Shown here piece by piece: positions 51,168 through 59,808 of a DNA stretch of 64,000 nt (positions are counted from its first letter, which is position 1; each line of letters begins with the position of its first letter). This DNA is from Lewinellaceae bacterium (GTDB lineage: Bacteria > Bacteroidota > Bacteroidia > Chitinophagales > Saprospiraceae). The stretch covers positions 3,210,501-3,274,500 of the forward strand of contig JACJYK010000001.1 in the NCBI GenBank assembly GCA_020636135.1. The letters run 5' to 3'. The position numbers were made by a program, and so were the translations under genes. The notes under the pieces were generated by a model. The model did no database searches. It saw only the letters and a program-made list of their open reading frames with translations, and had not been told where the DNA came from.

Positions 51168-53876
51168 ATGAGAACAATCCTTTTCATCAACTGCATCTTA
51201 ATACTTTGCTCGTCTCTCCGTGCACAGCATACGGTCACCTATCATGCTTCCACAGAAATATTCCGCAATCCGGAACGGGGATTTTACACCCAATTTACCG
51301 GATACTCGAAAAATTCGCAGGGCTTCCCAGAGATGGAACCCGTGGATGGCAATCTGCTCGATTTGTTTGCGGAAGATCATCAATCATTAATACTCCGGTT
51401 GTATTATCTGCCGGAATTTGTGGATAAGCCCATCAGCTTCGAATTTCTGGATTACATTCAGTCCGATCTGCAGGTTATCCGTGACCATGGTTTCAAATGC
51501 ATCCTGCGTTTTGCCTATTCGGTACTGGACTCTGTCCATGCAGACACCGTCGATGCACCATTGGCCATGGTCCGGAACCATATCGGTCAGCTAACCCCGA
51601 TCCTGCAAAAAAATGCGGATGTTATTGCGGTCATGCAGGCCGGATTTGTGGGGGCCTATGGCGAATGGGCTACCTACAACAACGTGATACCGGACTTTCT
51701 GAATAACCAGGGGATCCCGAATCTCAGTGGAAGAAAAGCCGTATTGGATGCTTTGCTGGAAGCATTGCCTCCGGAAAGGATGATCCAGATCCGCACACCT
51801 TATTTTAAATATGCCTTCTACGATTGGGACGGGTGGTCAAATGATTACGATGTCTATGCGGATGCCGCATCAATCTGCCCGTTGGCCAATCCATCCGGGC
51901 TCGATATAGCGCACGCTTATGATGGTAGCTATGCCTACCGCATCGGCCAGCACAACGACTGTTTCCTGGCCAGCGCCACCGACTACGGCACCTATTGCGA
52001 CGAATCAATCGCTGAGGCCAGCTTTCTGACCCATGAAACTCAATTAACCGTTATGGGTGGTGAGACCTGCGATCTTAACCCACCGCGATCCAACTGTGCG
52101 GATGATGGCGGCGCTGCGGATGATGAACTGGACCGCTTCCATTGGTCCTTTCTCAACTCCGGTTATCATCCGGATGTTTTAGCCGGCTTCAAAGCTCAGG
52201 GATGTTACGATGACTTTACCCGCCTACTGGGATATCGCTTTGAACTGGAACAAGGGACCTATCCCGATACAGTGGCACAGGGAAGTGGTTTTGCACTGGC
52301 GTTGTCCCTAAAAAATCTGGGTTATGCGGCACCGTTCAATCCACGAAGGGTAGAATTCATTCTACGCAATATCCTAAGCGGTGAAACCTGGGTGGCCGGA
52401 TCCAGGCAGGATCCCCGCTTTTGGTTTAAAGAGGAAGAAGCCGGCACGATCGCCTTTCAGGAAGACCTGGGGATTCCGGTAACCATGCCTGCCGGTAACT
52501 ACGAACTGCTGATGCATCTGCCTGACCCGAAATCTACCCTCTACGGCAATCCTGACTTTTCCATCCGTCTGGCCAATGAGGGCGTTTGGGAAGATTCCAC
52601 CGGGTTCAATCGACTCCTCCACAACCTCACCATCGACGACAAGGTGGCAGGCACTCCCTATTCAGGCAATCAGTGGTTTATCGCTTACGGATGTAATCCA
52701 GGGACGGTCAATGTGGAAGTGATCGACTATTGCTGTGCCGACACCGTGCACCTGGAAGTTGAAAACGCATCTCTGCTGGGGGACCATACCATAGCCTGGG
52801 CCGTCTCTGATGAACCGATCGAACAATACACCGATCTTGCCAACGCGGATATCCTGCAGACGTATGGTAGCGCTATTGATTATCCTGTGGAGTGCACGGA
52901 ACATCCGGATGCTTTCTACATCACCCCTTTTCTGGCGGTAGCGGATCAATCGTACATCTATTCTTATCCCAGTGATCTGTTTCAGGAATACTGGGCCAGT
53001 TTCCAAATTAAAACGTATGATTTCAGGTCCGAACACATTCCCTATGATCAGGCTGTTGGTGCTAAAATAAAGATCGAGCTGTTTAACCAGGACGATTATT
53101 TTTCGAATAACCATGGACTTTCAGACATCTACATCGAGTACGCGGCAACGCAGGAATTTCCATTTACCAATGTGGCAACCAAGCCGGCCGGTGAAGCTAC
53201 TCTGTCGTTTGAAACCGATGTGGATCCCAATGCCATCTGGCGCATCCGTATCGTCGACCGGACCGATGGTGTCGGTGGTGTTTTCCTGGTGCGGTTTACA
53301 TTCTTCATCCCCTTCCCTACCATAGATCCTAATTGCAGCGCCTGGGGAAATTCCGTATTGCTCCAGGCAGCCGGATATCCTCCGGTAACCACGCCTCAAA
53401 ACAAAATGGTGATCTGCCACAATGATGATCCGCTGGTCCTGGAAGCCACTCCGGAGGGAGGTACCTTCAATGGAGAAGGAGTAGCGGAAGGGATCTTTGA
53501 TCCGGCCAAAGTGGATCCGGGGAGCCATTACCTGACTTATACGGTGTACAATCCGTGTGGCGTTGCTGTCAGCCGTGCATTTGAACTGATTGTAGCCAAT
53601 ACAGAAGACACGCTTTGTGTTACTTCGGGAAGAAATCCCATTGAAATTACAGCTCTGAAATTTTATCCCAATCCGGCCAACAATGAGCTTAACCTGCAAA
53701 ATGTACCGGAAGGCAGCCGGTTGGAAATTCGGCAGCTGGATGGCAAACTGATCCTCGTCCGGTCTGTCCGAAACACGGAGGCAATCCCAATTGACGAGCT
53801 TCCGTCCGGCCTATATATCGTAAATGTAATGAACCGGGATAAGCAGATGCAGGGAAAACTGGCGGTGATAAAATGA
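51168..53876 (+). CDS. T9SS type A secreted DUF4874/DUF4832 protein
   Basis: 902-residue secreted protein. The signal peptide (MRTILFINCILILCSSLRA) is followed by DUF4874 (about 25-190; 'IFRNPERGFYTQFTGY', 'VIAVMQAGFVGAYGEWATY') and DUF4832 (about 195-430; 'FYDWDGWSNDYDVYADAA', 'HNDCFLASATDYGTY'). Beta-rich, Cys-containing regions follow, and the last 75 residues are a type A sorting domain ('ALKFYPNPANNELNLQN', 'ELPSGLYIVNVM'). DUF4874/4832 proteins look like TIM-barrel glycosidase relatives ('GAYGEW' recalls an acid/base region), but activity is unproven. It is divergent from paralogous lipoprotein A and convergent with lipoprotein B. Confidence 0.87.
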   Translation: MRTILFINCILILCSSLRAQHTVTYHASTEIFRNPERGFYTQFTGYSKNSQGFPEMEPVDGNLLDLFAEDHQSLILRLYYLPEFVDKPISFEFLDYIQSDLQVIRDHGFKCILRFAYSVLDSVHADTVDAPLAMVRNHIGQLTPILQKNADVIAVMQAGFVGAYGEWATYNNVIPDFLNNQGIPNLSGRKAVLDALLEALPPERMIQIRTPYFKYAFYDWDGWSNDYDVYADAASICPLANPSGLDIAHAYDGSYAYRIGQHNDCFLASATDYGTYCDESIAEASFLTHETQLTVMGGETCDLNPPRSNCADDGGAADDELDRFHWSFLNSGYHPDVLAGFKAQGCYDDFTRLLGYRFELEQGTYPDTVAQGSGFALALSLKNLGYAAPFNPRRVEFILRNILSGETWVAGSRQDPRFWFKEEEAGTIAFQEDLGIPVTMPAGNYELLMHLPDPKSTLYGNPDFSIRLANEGVWEDSTGFNRLLHNLTIDDKVAGTPYSGNQWFIAYGCNPGTVNVEVIDYCCADTVHLEVENASLLGDHTIAWAVSDEPIEQYTDLANADILQTYGSAIDYPVECTEHPDAFYITPFLAVADQSYIYSYPSDLFQEYWASFQIKTYDFRSEHIPYDQAVGAKIKIELFNQDDYFSNNHGLSDIYIEYAATQEFPFTNVATKPAGEATLSFETDVDPNAIWRIRIVDRTDGVGGVFLVRFTFFIPFPTIDPNCSAWGNSVLLQAAGYPPVTTPQNKMVICHNDDPLVLEATPEGGTFNGEGVAEGIFDPAKVDPGSHYLTYTVYNPCGVAVSRAFELIVANTEDTLCVTSGRNPIEITALKFYPNPANNELNLQNVPEGSRLEIRQLDGKLILVRSVRNTEAIPIDELPSGLYIVNVMNRDKQMQGKLAVIK

Positions 53877-53905
53877 TCTGGCCCTGTCAGAATTGATTTT
53901 GCCTT

Positions 53906-54763
53906 CTAATACAAATCAAAGGGACCGAGGACCTCGCCGGTTTCAAACTGGTTGTATCCGAATTGTTTCCCTTCAGAAATAAAAAATACTTCACCAACAG
54001 GAAGGCTTCCCGTGTCGTAGCAAGTCATCACTGCACGAATGGAGCTGAATGGGATATGGCCCGTACCTGTCTGATGTTTATCCCCGTTTTCACCTGCGCA
54101 GGTATAAATCTCATATTGGTTGACGGCATTGACTTCTCCACCGAAACGTTCCTTGGAAAATGCATAAAGCGTAAACAAATTGCCGTCCCCATTGGTCATA
54201 TAGACCGCATAGTAATCCGGATAGTAATAGGAACAAAACCGGTTAACCTGATATTCCCAAATGGCGCCTATGGTCGTAAAAGGACATTCATCCCTGCCTC
54301 CCCAATCGCGTGGGCCATAACTCTTATTGCTAAAACTAAAAAGATCAGGATCATCCCATTTCCCGGCAACATCCTTGAAATCATAGGTTGCCGTCGTGTA
54401 CCTGCTCCCGGACCGGTCAAAGAAATAGGCCGTTTTTGGAATAGAAAGAAAAGATGGGCCGATACTACCAAGGATCGTCTTTCTGAACGGGCTCAGCGGG
54501 TCGTCTACTCTGCGCATCACTTTGATTTCGCCCTTCTCCACCCAAGCATATTGGTCTCCCGCCGTATTAAATAATATGGTGGCATGTCTCAAATCCAAGA
54601 CAGCCCCAACACCTTCTCCGTCAAAGATGCCGGCAAGGTATTTAAAGTCAGCCGGGATTTTTTCCCGGACTGCATCCAGCGGATCTTTTGAGCAGCTCAC
54701 CAGAAGTAAGATCAGGGTGAGTGCAGGTAGCAACATTCGGTTAAGCCAATAACATTTTCTCAT
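53906..54763 (-). CDS. Paralogous lipoprotein B (unknown family)
   Basis: About 285-residue lipoprotein, lipobox 'LILLLVSC' at about residue 25. The mature part, 'SKDPLDAVREKIPADFKYLA', 'GIFDGEGVGAVLDL', 'FNTAGDQYAWVEKGE' to 'GKQFGYNQFETGEVLGPFDL', parallels lipoprotein A throughout. I prefer the ATG at 54763 over a TTG at 54769. It carries the same type of promoter-operator as lipoprotein A (54791-54847) and is divergent from the T9SS type B gene at 54964. Function unknown. A regulatory, receptor or immunity-like partnership with the adjacent secreted protein is a hypothesis only. Confidence 0.83.
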   Translation of the reverse strand: MRKCYWLNRMLLPALTLILLLVSCSKDPLDAVREKIPADFKYLAGIFDGEGVGAVLDLRHATILFNTAGDQYAWVEKGEIKVMRRVDDPLSPFRKTILGSIGPSFLSIPKTAYFFDRSGSRYTTATYDFKDVAGKWDDPDLFSFSNKSYGPRDWGGRDECPFTTIGAIWEYQVNRFCSYYYPDYYAVYMTNGDGNLFTLYAFSKERFGGEVNAVNQYEIYTCAGENGDKHQTGTGHIPFSSIRAVMTCYDTGSLPVGEVFFISEGKQFGYNQFETGEVLGPFDLY

Positions 54764-54790
54764 AGCCAATAATTGATTTTAGCGAATATT

Positions 54791-54847
54791 CAAAGCTACA
54801 GCCGGCTACCACGCCAGTCAAAAAGGATGGGTAGACAAAAGGTAGAC
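54791..54847 (-). promoter_or_regulatory. Promoter and direct-repeat operator of lipoprotein B
   Basis: Read on the minus strand: GTCTACC (54847-54841), 4 nt, GTCTACC (54836-54830), 8 nt, TTG (-33, 54821-54819, within a TTTTTG run), 20 nt, TAGCTTTG (-7, 54798-54791). The 18-bp operator differs from that of lipoprotein A at one base (in the spacer), and all spacings are the same. Confidence 0.65.
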
Positions 54848-54869
54848 CTCAATAAAAATCATGACATCG

Positions 54870-54914
54870 AAATGGGATTAAAGTTCGGGACCCCTCCTGA
54901 TTTTGATCCCATTT
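54870..54914 (+). promoter_or_regulatory. Stable hairpin in the leader of the T9SS type B gene
   Basis: 13-nt arms AAATGGGATTAAA (54870-54882) and TTTGATCCCATTT (54902-54914) pair completely in RNA, counting one U-G wobble, around a 19-nt loop. It lies 50 nt before the GTG start at 54964. There is no U tract after it, so a leader control element or mRNA-stabilising structure is as likely as a terminator. Confidence 0.5.
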
Positions 54915-54963
54915 GTCAAGAAATCCGTGGTGATACCTTGCTAAATCATTACATTCGGTACCT

Positions 54964-56367
54964 GTGAAAAAGACCCTGACATGCTGGCGATGGATAATTT
55001 ATGCTGGTCTGCTGTGCAGCTGGTGGACCATTGCCGCACAACTGCCGGATCCATTGTCGCTGAACACTGCAGCCAACGGTACCGGAGGGCGATTTGCTCA
55101 AGGGGCTAACGATGCCTACTGGTATGCTGCTGACGGAGATACCATGCATTCGATCACTGCATTTGTACCAGCCAGGGTTGTGGGTCAGTGCGACCCGGCA
55201 TGGCATACCAGTCCCTATCCAAACAACGACTGGATCGCCTACGACTATGGCAACGGATGCTATCACGCTGCAGAAGGCTGCGTGGATGTTTTTTACCAGC
55301 GCATCATCAACCTGCCGGAAACCAATCCCTGTGGTCTCCCCATCAGTGATCATTATGCAGTTGCAATGGATTTCTATGCCGACAACTGCATTTATGAAGT
55401 CCGCGTTAATGGCGCCACCAACTACCGGTATACCGGCACCACGGACCCTTACAAATTCCCTGGCCACGACACCGCCATAACGGTTGTTTTAAACAAAGGA
55501 TGGCATGCGGGAAACAACTATCTGATTGTACAAATCAAGAGTTGCCCGACGGCAGAAGGTTTTCTGGCTCAGGCCAACCTCACCGCAATCGAGCCGGAAT
55601 ATTTCCCGGTAACCGTCCGGAAGAATATCTGCACCGGGGAGCAATTTGCAGGGCATTCCACATCAGGGATGTACCTGGACACCATCACCTCTGCACAAGG
55701 TTGCGATTCGATCCGCATGCTCGAATTACAGGTCAATAACAGCTACCAGATCCTGGAATCCCGGACGATATGTAAGGGTGAAGTATATGATTTCCACGGG
55801 ATGCGGCTGTCAAAAACCGGTCAGTACTCCTTGACCATGCCTACACAATACGGGTGCGACAGTACCATAACCCTTGATCTGGAGGTGACCGGTGACCAGT
55901 CCCTGGGCAATGATACCCTAATCTGTGCTGCCAGTGATTACCTCATTCACAGCCCATATTCCCAAACCCACTGGAATGACGGTGATTTCTCCCCCACCAA
56001 GCGCATTACGAAAAGTGGAACCTACTGGGCCATCATGACCGATCCTGGAGGTTGCACTTTTTCAGACACCGTCACCGTCACTTTCGCCAGTCAGACCAGT
56101 GTGCCCAACGTGTTCAGCCCTAACGATGATGGCATGAATGATTGTCTGCGACCATTTTTCTCCGGTTCGGAGGTATCCGCCTATCAGTTCAATATTTATG
56201 ACCGTTCCGGCAGTCTGGTCTTCCGTTCATCCAATCCCATGGACTGCTGGGATGGTTCCGTCAATGGTGTACAGGCCAGTTCCGGCGTTTATTTGTACAC
56301 CCTGGAACTCAATACGGAATATTGCGGGAAAGGCACACTTAGAGGTGATATAACCCTCATCCGCTAA
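54964..56367 (+). CDS. T9SS type B secreted protein (467 aa)
   Basis: Secreted protein with a GTG start (MKKTLTCWRWIIYAGLLC...IAAQ signal peptide). The N-terminal 220 residues are Cys-rich ('GNGCYHAAEGCVDVFY', 'DFYADNCIYEVRVNG') and resemble a jelly-roll sandwich. Two repeats of the form 'ICTGEQFAGH..TSAQGCDSI' and 'ICKGEVYDFHG..TQYGCDST' follow (about 220-310), the spacer type often seen before type B sorting domains. The C terminus (about 375-467) is a gliding-motility-associated type B domain ('NVFSPNDDGMNDCLRPFF', 'YDRSGSLVF', 'CWDGSVNG', 'SGVYLYTLEL'). It pairs divergently with lipoprotein B. The ligand is unknown. Confidence 0.85.
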   Translation: MKKTLTCWRWIIYAGLLCSWWTIAAQLPDPLSLNTAANGTGGRFAQGANDAYWYAADGDTMHSITAFVPARVVGQCDPAWHTSPYPNNDWIAYDYGNGCYHAAEGCVDVFYQRIINLPETNPCGLPISDHYAVAMDFYADNCIYEVRVNGATNYRYTGTTDPYKFPGHDTAITVVLNKGWHAGNNYLIVQIKSCPTAEGFLAQANLTAIEPEYFPVTVRKNICTGEQFAGHSTSGMYLDTITSAQGCDSIRMLELQVNNSYQILESRTICKGEVYDFHGMRLSKTGQYSLTMPTQYGCDSTITLDLEVTGDQSLGNDTLICAASDYLIHSPYSQTHWNDGDFSPTKRITKSGTYWAIMTDPGGCTFSDTVTVTFASQTSVPNVFSPNDDGMNDCLRPFFSGSEVSAYQFNIYDRSGSLVFRSSNPMDCWDGSVNGVQASSGVYLYTLELNTEYCGKGTLRGDITLIR

Positions 56368-56400
56368 GCCTTCATCTCATAGGCCTTTAGGCTTATTTTG
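56365..56400 (+). terminator. Terminator overlapping the stop codon of the T9SS type B gene
   Basis: Perfect 7-bp inverted repeat TAAGCCT (starting with the TAA stop) / AGGCTTA with a 17-nt loop that includes AGGCC, followed by TTTTG. It is probably a short intrinsic terminator. Confidence 0.5.
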
Positions 56401-56427
56401 CAAAAATTTATATATTGAATATATTTC
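56396..56427 (+). promoter_or_regulatory. Candidate promoter of the AraC-family gene
   Basis: TTTG (to 56400), 19 nt, TATATTTC (56420-56427): one mismatch to the Bacteroidota -7 box TAnnTTTG with a suitable -33 spacing. The predicted start is about 40 nt before the ATG at 56471. The A/T-rich surroundings make chance matches easy. Confidence 0.3.
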
Positions 56428-56470
56428 TTTTCAATACGGCCTCACCATTGTTGACGATTGTTTGAATAAA

Positions 56471-57316
56471 ATGGAAATTTATACCATACCGGATCAATTT
56501 TTAGGCGACCAGATGGCTGATGTAAATATTTTCTTTTACATCCGTGAACGGGGCCCAGACCAGATTAACCTTAAATTGCATTATTCTCAGAATATGCTCT
56601 GTTTTATGATCCACGGGGTCAAAAACATCATCGATGAATCCCAAAAGTATACGATGAATAATGAGCAGATCGGATTGGTCACCGCGGGCAATATGCTCAT
56701 GACGGAGAGGGTTACCCTGAGACAAGAATTTGAAAGCCTGCTTCTGTTCTTTTCCAATGAGTTCCTGTCCAAATTTATTCAGAAATATGATATCAGGCTT
56801 GGTGAAAAAAGGAAGGACTCGGTACCACCAGTCATTACTTTTCCTAAAGACGAATATCTTCAGACGTTCCAGAAATCCATGAAAATACTGGAGAAGGACT
56901 TTAAAAATACGTTCTTCCGTTTGGCCAAAATTGAAGAGATCCTGCTTTACCTATTAAACAAATATTCGGGTGAAATGGCGGGCTTTATCAACAATGCCAT
57001 GACCAAATCACAAAATAATGCCATTGCTCATGTGGTCCAAAACCACAAGTTTGGCAACCTCAAATCAGAAGAGCTGGCCTTTCTCTGCAATATGAGCCTC
57101 TCGACATTCAAACGGAAATTTTTTGAAGTGTACCAGACTTCTCCCAAAAAGTACATGATTGCTGAAAAGATGAAAAAGGCAAAAATGCTGCTCCTGCATA
57201 AGCAAAGGCCTTCCGACATCTATTACGAACTGGGTTATGAAAACTTATCTTCCTTCAGTCTGGAGTTCAAAAAGCACTTCGGTATAGCCCCTTCCCTGTA
57301 TTCCGTGCAAGCGTGA
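56471..57316 (+). CDS. AraC-family transcriptional regulator
   Basis: About 281-residue regulator. The N-terminal part (about 1-150) is a cupin-like ligand or dimerisation domain of the type common in Bacteroidota ('VTAGNMLMTERVTLRQEFE', 'LLLFFSNEFLSKFIQKYD'). The C-terminal AraC/XylS domain (about 180-281) has two helix-turn-helices: 'LKSEELAFLCNMSLSTFKRK' and 'IYYELGYENLSSFSLEFKKH', then 'FGIAPSLY'. The ATG at 56471 is preferred over a TTG three codons earlier. The next gene, 103 bp downstream in the same direction, encodes a lipoprotein with SnoaL-like and monooxygenase-like domains and is the likeliest target. Confidence 0.92.
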   Translation: MEIYTIPDQFLGDQMADVNIFFYIRERGPDQINLKLHYSQNMLCFMIHGVKNIIDESQKYTMNNEQIGLVTAGNMLMTERVTLRQEFESLLLFFSNEFLSKFIQKYDIRLGEKRKDSVPPVITFPKDEYLQTFQKSMKILEKDFKNTFFRLAKIEEILLYLLNKYSGEMAGFINNAMTKSQNNAIAHVVQNHKFGNLKSEELAFLCNMSLSTFKRKFFEVYQTSPKKYMIAEKMKKAKMLLLHKQRPSDIYYELGYENLSSFSLEFKKHFGIAPSLYSVQA

Positions 57317-57419
57317 GCTATTAGCTTAATGATCTGAACTTTCAGCCTAAACGGTTGCCTTTTGTTTAGCCTTTACTTTGTGATGTTGATTCATTTAAGA
57401 AACGCAAAAACGTACAATC

Positions 57420-58280
57420 ATGAACTCAAGATCACCATTCAATCCATTTTTTACTCTAATTATTTTAATTGTTATTTCAATCGCATGCAGGAATAGAGAA
57501 GTGGCAAAATTTGAAATTGCCCCATCTTCCTATGAAGAAACGGCCGAACAATACCTGCAGCATTTGGCTCACCAGGAATTTGAAGAATCTTTCGCATTTC
57601 TGGCAGACAATGTTGAATTTAAACTTCCCGACGGGGATACTGACACACGCACCGTTTACAAAGGCCTGCACGAAGTGAAAAAATTCTGGAATAATTATGT
57701 GGAGCAGTCGGGTAATGATCAGGCAGAATTTACGGATTTTGTCCACATACCTGTACAAGTCAACCAATATATAGAGCATGTCAATACGCAAGGCGTCTTT
57801 GATATTTGCTATTTCTCAGCAGCTTTGCGTTATGGTGCCGAAGTCGCAAAAGTCAGGATGCACTGGGCTTTTCATTTTAATTCCAGTAAAAAAATCGATG
57901 GCATCTTCACCTACTACGACCGGACACCGATCATCAAAGCAGCCAAAAAGAATTTTCTTGCTTCCAATTTGAAACTCAAAACCAATAACGATATGCTTAT
58001 TCAAACCGTCAAAATCAAATCAAACCTGTCTGAAGAAGTATTGATGAAAACCGCTCATGAACGAGCAGAAAAATTTCGTCAAATCCCCGGGTTAATTCAG
58101 AAATATTACACCAAAACGAGCCAACCAGGGGAGTACATCGGTGTATATGTCTGGGATTCAGAAGAATCCATGCAAACTTTCAGAACTTCTGACCTGGCAA
58201 AAACAATTCCTCAGGCTTACCAATTAATTGAAACCCCGAAAATCGAGATAACCGATGTTTTGTTTCAGCTAAGAGACTAG
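57420..58280 (+). CDS. Lipoprotein with SnoaL-like and ABM-like domains
   Basis: 286-residue lipoprotein (lipobox 'LIVISIAC' near residue 23). Residues about 38-170 are a SnoaL/NTF2-like domain ('ETAEQYLQHLAHQEFEESFA', 'GLHEVKKFWNNYVEQSG', 'MHWAFHFNSSKKIDGIFTYY'). Residues about 190-286 resemble the ABM / YdhR dimeric alpha-beta barrel ('MLIQTVKIKSNLSEEVLMKT', 'FRQIPGLIQKYYTK', 'GEYIGVYVWDSEESMQTFRT'). Both folds normally occur in small cytoplasmic proteins handling hydrophobic ligands, so a membrane-anchored fusion is unusual. It is followed by a strong terminator and preceded by the AraC gene. Activity unknown. Confidence 0.8.
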   Translation: MNSRSPFNPFFTLIILIVISIACRNREVAKFEIAPSSYEETAEQYLQHLAHQEFEESFAFLADNVEFKLPDGDTDTRTVYKGLHEVKKFWNNYVEQSGNDQAEFTDFVHIPVQVNQYIEHVNTQGVFDICYFSAALRYGAEVAKVRMHWAFHFNSSKKIDGIFTYYDRTPIIKAAKKNFLASNLKLKTNNDMLIQTVKIKSNLSEEVLMKTAHERAEKFRQIPGLIQKYYTKTSQPGEYIGVYVWDSEESMQTFRTSDLAKTIPQAYQLIETPKIEITDVLFQLRD

Positions 58281-58302
58281 ATTACAACCTCCTCAAATCC
58301 AT

Positions 58303-58336
58303 AGCCACAGCCGGGAAGTACCGGTTGTGGCTTTTC
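58303..58336 (+). terminator. Strong intrinsic terminator after the SnoaL/ABM lipoprotein gene
   Basis: Stem AGCCACAGCCGG / CCGGTTGTGGCT (12 bp including one G-U) around a GAAGTA loop, followed by TTTCTG. It lies 22 bp downstream of the stop codon. Confidence 0.85.
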
Positions 58337-58410
58337 TGTATTTGCCTGAGAATATTCCTTAGACGCATACATCTGCCGTCAATTCCCTATATTCCGAATA
58401 AATCCGGATC

Positions 58411-59736
58411 ATGTTCTTTCGTTTCATCCTTTTACTAAGCGTTATTTTGTCTGGCTTGAATACTTCCGGTCAGGAGCCCATTCTTAATCTGAACAATCCT
58501 GACCGGGAAGCCTGGTTCACCAGCCTGGGCTTTGGCATGTTTATCCATTGGAGCTTCGATGTTCAGCTTGGGATGGTTATCAGTCATTCCATGGTCGGCG
58601 CTTCCGATGAATACCTTGACCGTTATGTCCATCAGCTTCCCCAAACCTTCGATCCCGTCAACTTCAACGCGCATGAGTGGGCTAAGGCCGCTAAGTTAGC
58701 CGGAATGAAATACCTGGTTTTTACGACCAAACATCACAACGGGTTTTGCATGTACGATACCAAAACGACGGATTTCAGCATCATGCATACGCCTTATGGC
58801 CGGGATCCGACCGCGCAACTTATAGAAGCCTGCCGGCGACACGGGTTGGCGGTGGGTATCTACTATTCACCGGATGATTTCTATTATTTGTACCAGCATA
58901 AGATACCCATCTCCCGCGCCCGGCCTGAAGCCATGGCCAGTCATAATGCCGGGCTAAACGAATATGCCAAGTCTCAGATGCGTGAATTAATGACCCGATA
59001 TGGTCCCATTGACATTGTTTTTCTCGATGGCCTGGAACAATTTGGCAAGACCGAGCTGGCAAAACTATGCTGGGAAATCAATCCCGATGTGGTGGTGACG
59101 CGGGGTGCCATGGAAACTCCGGAACAAAATACGCCGGACGCTCCCCTGCCCGCCCCCTGGGAAGCATGCTATACCCTTGGTGAACAATGGCAATTCCGGC
59201 CAACCAATGAATCCTACAAATCTGCTCGTGAGGTCATCCTGAAGCTGATCGAGATTCGCTGCAAAGGAGGGAATTTCTTACTGAATTTCGGGCCGGACGC
59301 CCTGGGTCAGTTTCCTCCTGAGCAAAAAGCGATATTGAATGAGATCTCGCTGTGGATGTTCATCAACCAGGATGCTTTCACCGATACGGAGCCCCTGGAT
59401 CTTATTCATGAAGGTTCAAGCTGGTTTTTGAAAGCCAAAGACGGTTCTGCTGTCTATGTATTTCTGACCGACCCCGACTGGCAATTGGGTGAGCGCCGGG
59501 AATTTAATCTGACCAGACTCACCGGCACGACTCAATCGAAAATATCGGTGCTGGGGCATGCCGGGCAGGTCCTGGAATACCATCCTGAAGTTGATCCTGC
59601 GCCCAGCGTAATACAAACCAGTACGGGACTCCACATCTCGGTGATGCGGGCACAAAGGATCTACAACGACCGCACATGGCCTAACCCCATTGTCGTTAAA
59701 TTGGAAAATGTGCATATTAATGCACCGGGGAAGTAA
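58411..59736 (+). CDS. Exported alpha-L-fucosidase (GH29)
   Basis: 441-residue secreted GH29 enzyme. Signal peptide (MFFRFILLLSVILSGLNTSG), then the TIM barrel with 'WFTSLGFGMFIHWSFDVQLG', 'AGMKYLVFTTKHHNGFCMYD', 'GIYYSPDDFYYLY' and the nucleophile Asp206 in 'IDIVFLDGLEQF'. 'GNFLLNFGPDALGQFP' is the usual end of the barrel. A short C-terminal beta domain follows (about 350-441). The N-terminal W-F-x-x-x-x-x-G-x-F-x-H-W motif is diagnostic. It removes fucose from glycans. No susC/susD pair is in the window, although further glycosidase genes lie downstream. Confidence 0.93.
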   Translation: MFFRFILLLSVILSGLNTSGQEPILNLNNPDREAWFTSLGFGMFIHWSFDVQLGMVISHSMVGASDEYLDRYVHQLPQTFDPVNFNAHEWAKAAKLAGMKYLVFTTKHHNGFCMYDTKTTDFSIMHTPYGRDPTAQLIEACRRHGLAVGIYYSPDDFYYLYQHKIPISRARPEAMASHNAGLNEYAKSQMRELMTRYGPIDIVFLDGLEQFGKTELAKLCWEINPDVVVTRGAMETPEQNTPDAPLPAPWEACYTLGEQWQFRPTNESYKSAREVILKLIEIRCKGGNFLLNFGPDALGQFPPEQKAILNEISLWMFINQDAFTDTEPLDLIHEGSSWFLKAKDGSAVYVFLTDPDWQLGERREFNLTRLTGTTQSKISVLGHAGQVLEYHPEVDPAPSVIQTSTGLHISVMRAQRIYNDRTWPNPIVVKLENVHINAPGK

Positions 59737-59808
59737 AAATGTAAACGATCTTAAATTTGTCCGGTTTTTTTATTTTATTAATTCTATCATCAATAAACTC
59801 CAAATAAA

